64,000 nucleotides of DNA from Schistocerca nitens. Taxonomy: Eukaryota > Arthropoda > Insecta > Orthoptera > Acrididae. Made by a program: the position numbers and the translations under genes. This document shows positions 56,560-64,000 of the stretch, piece after piece. The stretch lies in contig NC_064619.1 of assembly GCF_023898315.1 (NCBI RefSeq), positions 502,730,594 to 502,794,593 on the forward strand, read 5' to 3'. Position 1 is the first letter of the stretch, and every line of letters starts with the position of its first letter. The notes beneath the pieces were generated by a model that was given only the letters and a program-made list of their open reading frames with translations, did not search any database and was not told the origin of the DNA.

Positions 56560-57840
56560 TTGATCTACGAATGCATCTGGACAGCATATAAAGAATATGG
56601 TGGACTTCATCAATCGGATTAAAGGTCTGCGACTTGATGAAGGGGATATTATGGTTAGCTTCGATGTGGTTTCTTTATTCACGTGTGTCCCCATCACAGA
56701 CTCAATTGACTTGCTATCCCAGCTCTTTGACGACACCATCGTTGATTTATGTAAGCACACTATGGAGTCATCATATTTCTTAGATGATGGAGAATATTTT
56801 AACTAAACTGACGGCGTAGCGATGGGAAGTCCATTAGCTCCAGTAGTAGCCCACCTCTTTATGGAGCATTTCGAAGACATCGCCTTGGACACAGCTCCTG
56901 CAAAGCTGAGATGTCTTTATCGCTACGTCGACGATACCTTCGTCATTTGGCGACTTGGACAAGAAAAGTTAGAAGAGTTCTTAGAGCACCTCAACAACAT
57001 CCACGATCATATCAACTTCACCATGGAAGTAGAGAAGTAGGGTTCCCTGTCGTTCTTGGACGTGTTTGTCCGCCATAGACCTTATGGGCCTCTAGCTCAT
57101 AACGTTTACAGCTAGCCCACCCACACGGATCGGTATCTGCACGCCACCAGCTTCCATCACCCAGCACAGAAACAGTCAGTTCTCAGGACCTTAGTACATC
57201 GAGCTGAGACCGTCTCAGACGCTAAAAACTTGTCGAGAGAATTGAGCCACTTAGGCAAAGTTTTTAAGGAAAACGGTTACAACAACAAACAGATCTCACA
57301 AGCAGTGTCATCCAAGTCTCAAAGGATGTAGACCTCTGAAGAAGACACCAAGCAGGCTGCATTCTTACCGTTTTGTGGTTCGACAATAGGGAAAATCAGT
57401 AGGCTCCTCAAGAGGCATAAAATAGACACAATCTTCAGGCCTCCGGCAAAGATCCGGCAACCAATGAAATCCGTGAAAGACGATGTATGCCTCAGAACGC
57501 CAGGAATTTACAAGATACCGTGTGGATGTGAGCAGTTCTATGTCGGCCACATTGTTCGCACTATTGAACAGTGCCGCATAGAACATGAAAGATGTTACCG
57601 TTTGCGTCATCCAGAAAAGTCATCTGTAGCAGAACATGCTCTGGAAAACGGACACCGAATTGCATTCGATTAGACGTTATTATTAAACGGACTAATGGCT
57701 TCTGGGATAGTGTGATAAACGAGGACTTAGAGATTACAATTTCTGACAACACCTTCAATAGAGACGGTGGACTGCCGCTGAGTACAGCGTGGGATCCGGT
57801 GTGGAGGGAGTTGAAGCGGGCCCGGCAGTCGCGCGGCCTA
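56560..57840 (+). pseudogene. Penelope-like element: reverse transcriptase plus GIY-YIG endonuclease, degenerate
   Basis: One continuous frame from about 56560 to 57673 encodes RT motifs (DEGDIMVSFDVVSLFTCVPI, DGVAMGSPLAPVVAHLFMEH, CLYRYVDDTFVIW, SFLDVFV, PTHTDRYLHA). It then encodes a GIY-YIG endonuclease (GIYKIPCGCEQFYVGH, with RIEHERC). Four premature stops (56804-56806, 57038-57040, about 57113 and about 57330) are its only breaks until a frameshift near 57665, after which the usual C-terminus continues (FWDSVINEDLEI, RDGGLPLSTAWDPVW). RT plus GIY-YIG is the hallmark of Penelope-like elements. The N-terminal part of the RT is missing. Confidence 0.9.
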
Positions 57841-58035
57841 AACATTACCATATATAGTGCGGGATCGAGCACCAGTGACTTCACGAGTGACGTCACGAGT
57901 GACGGCGCGGCTATATAAGCACGGCAATAACCACACAACAGTCATCCACGTGACAATGGCAGAGGAGATCTCTGCCGAAAGCTCGTGGGTAGTAAACCAC
58001 TTGACGCTGCTTGAAACACGAGAATGTTTTATTAT
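57841..58035 (+). repeat. Penelope-like terminal block (downstream copy): promoter-like and hammerhead-like
   Basis: It starts after the coding end. It has a CCATATATAG motif, direct repeats of GTGAC(G/T)TCACGA, a TATATAAGC box at 57913-57921, a short hairpin GCAGAGGAGATCTCTGC, then CTCGTGGG...CTTGACG...GAAACACGAG, and TTTTATTA. CTCGTG and CACGAG can pair around the core as in a hammerhead ribozyme, but the core CTGANGA is not intact. Confidence 0.55.
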
Positions 58036-58039
58036 CGTT

Positions 58040-60735
58040 ATTTATCTTCCGCATGTTCTTATAAATGATTCTACGAAGTTTCTTTCTTCTATGGTCACTC
58101 GTTTCTCATGGGAACCCCTCAAGTGCGTAACTTTAATTACTATCACCCTATGTAAGAAATGTTCCATTAGTATTTCGTTTATTACCGTACGTCAGAGTTT
58201 CTGTATTGTAGCGTTGATATTTTGGACTAGCAGTACCTGCCACAATATTTATCCCAGAGACGAATGATTTTTCAATCTACTAATGAAAAAGTTTTGATTT
58301 CTTAGTGTATGTAAGTCACTAAAGTTTGGTGAACAGTAACATAAATATTCAGAAACAGAGTGAATGTCAGTCAGTATATTTATAACATTCTGCGAACGAG
58401 CTCATACACGGGACAGGGCGCAGATTATACTTTAGAGACAACGGACCAAATGGAACCGATGTGATAATGGAATAAGTAAGTGAGAATGACTTCTTCTGGC
58501 TGTATTTGCCCTCAGTATATTTTTAAATGAATTAGGAAAATGCTCTCCATCTGTCTCTCCTATCGATGCTGTTTCCGAACTTGTACGTCACAGAATATAC
58601 TTTTCAATATCAACAATGTCGAATTTGAAAAGCACGTGGTACAGTTATTTTCAAGAGCTTAATTAAGCACTGTGCTGACCGGGTAGGTAAAAGCTCGCTC
58701 TGTTGACTGCCTACGGATATTTTCGTAATGAGCTACACAGTCAAGTCACAAAGTTAAAAAGGTCTGTCGATCTCTTTCGGTACACTGAAGGGCATTTGTT
58801 TGACGCTGGAATACAAATAACAAGTAAACAAGCAAATGTCAACAGTCGTCAAACATTCATTTAAGCGAGACAGAAAAATATATACGAAGCTAAAATAAAT
58901 AACTGCTATTTCGATAAATTTTTGTGTAACCGTTCTCCTCGAAAGTCGTGTCTCAGTGGAACGAAAAGTGAGGGCAAATTAATGAAGCTCAGTAAAACAT
59001 GAGGTGTTTAATTATAAATACAGACATTTGAACTTCAGCACATTTTAGAGCACCAGGGAGATGTTTTAGGAAACAATTAATTCGCAGCAAGGCGAGCAGT
59101 GTTTTGTTGTGCACCTAAAACATCCTTACACATCTACTCATGAAAATGTTACCCAAAAATAACCGAGTATTGTTCACACATATTTAAACTTAGTTCGTAA
59201 TTTGTTTGTCTCGAGTAATTCTTCAAGGTGAGTCAGACAGTAAAAATAAACTTTCAAACAGAACTTATTTTGGCGGATGGCTGCTCCAACGATATGTAAC
59301 AGAACAGTTACACTAATTACCTTGGGAACTGCATTGTACAGATAATACTTGCTCATGTACGTGGTACGGCATTTAACCTATTTTAAAAGAAGTTACACTA
59401 ATCACCTTTGGAACTGCGTGGTACAGAGAATACTTTCACATGTACATGGTAAGGAATTTAACCAACTGAACCATGACACGCGCTCTAGATAATTAAATAA
59501 ATGTCCTTTTGCCTCTTAACACTTAAACTTTAAATGCACTCCAGTAATGTTCTGTCTTAGGATTAATTTCCGGCAGTTTTAAGTGCATGTATGCATTCAG
59601 GCAGTATAAATTGAATTATGTGTGCTAGTATGTTGAACGAATTTCATTTATCGTCTATGGCCGTAATACGCAAAATATGATCCACGTAGCAACACTTCAA
59701 AAAGTTATTTCCACGGTGACCACAGTCTCGTACCATACATCAACAGCTGTATACAGACATCTTCCGTATGAGAGAGGAAGACAGTGGGATTTCAAACCGA
59801 CAGGACTTAAAAATACTGCGTTAAACACTACTGTAGACAACAGTATATGCAGTAAGGATCTGCAGGAGATATTAACATAAGCCAAAATCCCGTCTCCAGA
59901 TTCTTACATGAGCGAAAACTGTGCCCATAACATCTACAGTAAGTGCAGGCCTTCCACGTAGATCAGAGTTTGCAATGTCATTCTACAACACTCTGCACAA
60001 ATCTGGCATAATATAGAGTCATTATTTTCCAGATAATGTCAGTTTTAAGGCGAATTGTTTCGTAAATGTACGGAATACAATGGCAGCAGAGAAAATTTTC
60101 ATGGATCTGTGTGTCGACGGCATCGGACAGTGTAGAAAATGTCGGCATTCAAGCATCCTTGTGTCTGAGTTCAAAAGCGATATTTGTTGGCACTGAATTT
60201 ACGTTAGTGTGGACATGGGGCAGTTGAATTTGTGTTACTGAGGACGTGGGGTCTTTTCCATTTACCACTCTCTTAAAAGCCTTATAGCAAAAGTGACAGA
60301 ATTTATTGTACGTGTTTTGTCCTTGGCGTCAGGCTTAAGGTGAATGTGAGATATAAATTCACCTTAAATTTGTCGTGATCTACGAAACTACTGCACTTAA
60401 ACGTTCTTAAGCGCAAAAATGATATGATAGAATGGTGTTTCTTGGCACCCTCTGTCAGTGAGAAAAGTTATCGGTTTTACAGTGCTAAATGCCTTTATCG
60501 AAAATGGTTTAACGACCTGTTTAGCGGCATCGCATTATGTTGTGACTATGACGTTATTTGAAATTCCTTAAAACGTAATAACTTTGTTAAAATTGTCTTA
60601 GTAACTTATTACACACAATACTGGTGTGCAAAACCTAAGTACGAAAGCATCTTTAGCATGATGTACCACTACCAACCAAGATTGCTCGATGACACAGGGA
60701 ACAGCGCAGTCCACTGAAGTCTCCGTAATGCACGA
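58040..60735. other. AT-rich stretch, nothing recognised except a local duplication
   Basis: No gene, TIR or SINE could be supported. Open frames of 60-70 codons (59677-59880, 59174-59356) have no recognisable domain. Confidence 0.45.
59306..59475. repeat. Tandem duplication, 85-bp period
   Basis: Two copies starting at 59306 and 59391 (AGTTACACTAATTACC and AGTTACACTAATCACC), each continuing through GGAACTGC, GTACAGA and ATTTAACC, about 85% alike. Confidence 0.8.
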
Positions 60736-60739
60736 TGAA

Positions 60740-61025
60740 ATGACGGGACATATTTCTTAATAGGGTGTACGATCACCATGGACGCCACTGCGTGTTCTGT
60801 AACTTGCTCCCATTCTGGTCACAATGTTTGTAAGGAGTTCTTGTGGTACGGCTTTCCATTCCTCCACCAGTGTGGATGATACTGGAAGGTCGCTGGTGCC
60901 TCTGGGCGTGTTGATATACATTCCCCAATGCATCCTACACGTGCTGGACGGGATTTAAGTCGGGGGAAAGGGTAGGGCTGTCCATTCGCTGATATCATCT
61001 GGTTCCAAGACCTCCTCCACCTGCG
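60740..61025 (-). mobile_element. Tc1-like transposase C-terminal fragment, antisense
   Basis: On the minus strand the codons read EWTALPFPPT, IPSSTCRMHWG and LVEEWKAVPQELLTNIV, the segment after the catalytic Glu in Tc1 transposases. No TIR was located. It directly abuts the (CATCTA)n start of the LINE at 61031. Confidence 0.6.
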
Positions 61026-61591
61026 CAGTTCATCTACATCTACATCTACATCTACATGACTGCTCTGCAGTTCACAATTGAGTGCATGCCAGAGAGTTTT
61101 TCGTACTACCTTCAAAGTATATCTTTACCGTTCCAATCTCTAATAGCGCTTGGGAAAAATGAACTGCTAAACCCTTCCGTGCGAGTTATTAGTTCTCGTA
61201 TTTTATTCCGATGGTCATTTCTCCCTACGTAGACTGGCGGCATTGAAATATTTTCGCATTCTGAGAAGAAATTTGGTGATTAAAATGTCGTGAAAATATA
61301 ACGCAGCAACGAAAAACGGCTTCGTTTCAGTGACTGGCACCCGAACTCGCGTATCCTATCCGTGACACTCTCTCTACTGTTTCCCGATAGTACAAAACGC
61401 GCTGTCCTTCTATTAACTTTTTCGATGTCCCCCTTCAACCATGTCTGGTAAGAATCTCATTCTGCACAGCAGTACTCTACCAGACAACGGACAAGTGTAG
61501 GGCAGGCAGTCTATTTAGTTCATCTGTTCCATCGTCTAAGTCTTCTGACAACAAAAATCAGTGTATGGTTTGGCTTCCCCACAGCATTATA

Positions 61592-63013
61592 CACTCCTGG
61601 AAATGGAAAAAAGAACACATTGACACCGGTGTGTCAGACCCACCATACTTGCTCCGGACACTGCGAGAGGGCTGTACAAGCAATGATCACACGCACGGCA
61701 CAGCGGACACACCAGGAACCGCGGTGTTGGCCGTCGAATGGCGCTAGCTGCGCAGCATTTGTGCACCGCCGCCGTCAGTGTCAGCCAGTTTGCCGTGGCA
61801 TACGGAGCTCCATCGTAGTCTTTAACACTGGTAGCATGCCGCGACAGCGTGGACGTGAACCGTATGTGCAGTTGACGGACTTTGAGCGAGGGCGTATAGT
61901 GGGCATGCGGGAGGCCGGGTGGACGTACCGCCGAATTGCTCAACACGTGGGGCGTGAGGTCTCCACAGTACATCGATGTTGTCGCCAGTGGTCGGCGGAA
62001 GGTGCACGTGCCCGTCGACCTGGGACCGGACCGCAGCGACGCACGGATGCACGCCAAGACCGTAGGATCCTACGCAGTGCCGTAGGGGACCGCACCGCCA
62101 CTTCCCAGCAAATTAGGGACACTGTTGCTCCTGGGGTATCGGCGAGGACCATTCGCAACCGTCTCCATGAAGCTGGGCTACGGTCCCGCACACCGTTAGG
62201 CCGTCTTCCGCTCACGCCCCAACATCGTGCAGCCCGCCTCCAGTGGTGTCGCGACAGGCGTGAATGGAGGGACGAATGGAAACGTGTCGTCTTCAGCGAT
62301 GAGAGTCGCTTCTGCCTTGGTGCCAATGATGGTCGTATGCGTGTTTGGCGCCGTGCAGGTGAGCGCCACAATCGGGACTACATACGACCGAGGCACACAG
62401 GGCCAACACCCGGCATCATGGTGTGGGGAGCGATCTCCTACACTGGCCGTACACCACTGGTGATCGTCGAGGGGACACTGAATAGTGCACGGTACATCCA
62501 AACCGTCATCGAACCCATCGTTCTACCATTCCTAGACCGGCAAGGGAACTTGCTGTTCCAACAGGACAATGCACGTCCGCATGTATCCCGTGCCACCCAA
62601 CGTGCTCTAGAAGGTGTAAGTCAACTACCCTGGCCAGCAAGATCTCCGGATCTGTCCCCCATTGAGCATGTTTGAGACTGGATGAAGCGTCGTCTCACGC
62701 GGTCTGCACGTCCAGCACGAACGCTGGTCCAACTGAGGCGCCAGGTGGAAATGGCATGGCAAGCCGTTCCACAGGACTACATCCAGCATCTCTACGATCG
62801 TCTCCATGGGAGAATAGCAGCCTGCATTGCTGCGAAAGGTGGATATACACTGTACTAGTGCCGACATTGTGTATGCTCTGTTGCCTGTGTCTATGTGCCT
62901 GTGGTTCTGTCAGTGTGATCATGTGATGTATCTGACCCCAGGAATGTGTCAATAAAGTTTCCCCTTCCTTGGACAATGAATTCACGGTGTTCTTATTTTA
63001 ATTTCCAGGAGTG
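61592..63013 (+). mobile_element. Tc1-like DD32E transposon, copy B, full length
   Basis: A 1422-bp element between TA at 61590-61591 and 63014-63015, about 99% identical to copy A at 45578-46999. It is inserted in the antisense LINE, whose sequence is continuous across the TA. Same TIRs and AATAAA near the 3' end. Confidence 0.95.
61836..62858 (+). pseudogene. Tc1-like transposase, copy B, one nonsense mutation
   Basis: Same 340-codon gene as copy A, starting at the ATG at 61836. Trp codon 280, three residues after the catalytic E277 (PIEHV then stop), has become TGA at 62673-62675. The frame beyond is intact to the normal stop. The residues altered in copy A are the expected ones here (Trp197 and Ser274). 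The D155, D244, E277 spacing (DD32E) is the same, so it is a family trait. Confidence 0.9.
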
Positions 63014-63174
63014 TATTTGAGACAGATTCCATTTAAGCTGTTCGTAACTGTAATTGCTAGGTATTTAGTTGAATTGACAACCTTTAGATTTAGATTAATC
63101 GTTTAAACGAAATCTAACGGGTTCCTGTTAGTTCTCATGTTGATTACCTCGAACTTTCCTTTAGTCAGAGTCAA

Positions 63175-63370
63175 AAATTCAAATGGCTCTGAGCACTATG
63201 GGACTGAACTGCTGAGGTCATTAGTCCCCTAGAACTTAGAACTAGTTAAACCTAACTAACCTAAGGACTTCACAAACATCCATGCCCGAGGCAGGATTCG
63301 AACCTGCGACCGTAGCGGTCTTGCGGTTCCAGACTGCAGCGCCTTTAACCGCACGGCCACTTCGGCCGGC
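63175..63370 (-). mobile_element. tRNA-derived SINE, antisense
   Basis: Common family: on the minus strand GCCGGCCGAAGTGGCCGTG, B box GGTTCGAATCC, tail GAGCCATTTGAA. The TSD is TTAGTCAGAGTCAA (63161-63174) and TTAGTTAGAGTCAA (63371-63384), one mismatch. Inserted in the antisense LINE. Confidence 0.95.
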
Positions 63371-64000
63371 TTAGTTAGAGTCAATCGTCACTTATCACAC
63401 TATACAGATATCATGTCTAAGTCATTACAAAATTTGTTTTGATCTTCTTATGACTTAACTAAATGGTAAATGGTAACACCGTTTGCAGACAAGCTAAGAC
63501 AGGTCTCAGATTGTCTCCTGTCTCGTTTATATAGATTCGTAAAAGCATAGAGCCTACAAAACTTCCTTGGGGACCGCAATTCCGTTGATTATGACCTTCC
63601 TGAGAGGAAATCACGAATCCAATCGCCCAACTGAAACGATACTTCATACCTAGACATCTCTAACGAGGAACAATGTCCAAAGCCCTCTTGAAATCTAGAA
63701 ATATAGAATCAAGTTGCGATTCGCTGCCGATAGCACACATTACTTCGTGCGAATAAAGAGTTCTATGCAGTCGTGCACAGTCATCCACAGAAATGAATTC
63801 AGGACAGAACGCAACCCTAAAAAGAAGCACGTGGGGAAGGAGTGCGGTGTCGAGGCGGAGAGTGTACCGCGTTCACACATTTAGAAGTCAGTGCGACCAT
63901 ACACAATAAGACAATAACACCTGGACCATTGGGAGTATTCCATGTCTTAATGGCCAAGGAACAGTCATAGATTAAGGTGATTCCAGTGTAAATATTGTCT

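Larger units (their letters stand above)
61031..63790 (-). mobile_element. CR1/Jockey-type LINE, antisense, split by a Tc1 element and a SINE
   Basis: The plus-strand start is the LINE 3' end: (CATCTA)n at 61031-61056 and a 3' UTR. Antisense RT sequence follows to 61591, resumes at 63014-63174, and again from 63371. Minus strand 63647-63459 reads CGPQGSFVGSMLLRIYINE, the counterpart of the GxPQGSxLGPLLFxxYIND motif of LINE RTs, then SSQEGHNQ and related codons. Frameshifts and substitutions make it inactive. Confidence 0.75.

Noticed and set aside
1-64000. CRISPR arrays, operons, ribosome binding sites, rho-independent terminators
   Set aside because: The content is that of an insect nuclear genome; the tandem repeats present lack the spacer pattern of CRISPR.

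Overview
The window looks like intergenic DNA from a large, repeat-rich insect genome, most likely a grasshopper or locust. It carries many tRNA-derived and 5S-rRNA-derived SINEs in the style of Schistocerca, at least nine Tc1/mariner elements or fragments, RTE and CR1/Jockey-type LINE pieces, a Penelope-like element, a piggyBac remnant and two solo LTRs. There are no bacterial signals. No intact host protein-coding gene was recognised. The only host-gene sequence is a broken, processed Hsp90 copy at 816-1259. Two CpG-rich stretches (26470-27060 and 49440-49968) could be promoter or first-exon regions of neighbouring genes.

Region 1 (1-1330): the C-terminal end of a LINE polyprotein, the Hsp90 retropseudogene with its A-rich tail, and a (TG)n microsatellite. 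Region 2 (about 1440-22560): a giant imperfect palindrome. The left arm (about 1440-11718) aligns by eye with the reverse complement of the right arm (about 12028-22560) along almost its whole length, and a 5S-derived SINE sits at the centre (11719-12027). Every large difference between the arms is an insertion in one arm. The left arm has gained a SINE, a Tc1 element, a 720-bp TA-flanked element, a 2-kb foldback element that itself holds a solo LTR, and a hairpin element. The right arm has gained a SINE, a full-length RTE-like LINE with an intact 994-codon ORF, a mariner foldback, and an unexplained 1.6-kb block. Each arm therefore preserves the empty site of insertions in the other, so many ends and target-site duplications (TSDs) can be read to the base.

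Region 3 (22560-45570): a minisatellite, SINEs, decayed Tc1 elements on both strands, antisense LINE 3' ends and a piggyBac remnant, separated by long AT-rich stretches in which nothing is recognised. Region 4 (45570-52000): a full-length Tc1-like element with an unusual catalytic spacing (DD32E), an antisense mariner-related element, a CpG-rich promoter-like stretch, and a short mariner derivative whose only ORF keeps the DNA-binding domain and has lost the catalytic domain. Region 5 (52000-64000): a gag-like antisense remnant with a direct duplication, a solo LTR, a degenerate Penelope-like element with two terminal-repeat-like blocks, and an antisense LINE interrupted by a second DD32E Tc1 copy and by a SINE.

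Most of what works together here is parasitic: elements nested in one another, with SINEs presumably mobilised by LINE machinery and short non-autonomous DNA elements by Tc1/mariner transposases. Identities quoted are by-eye comparisons within the window.
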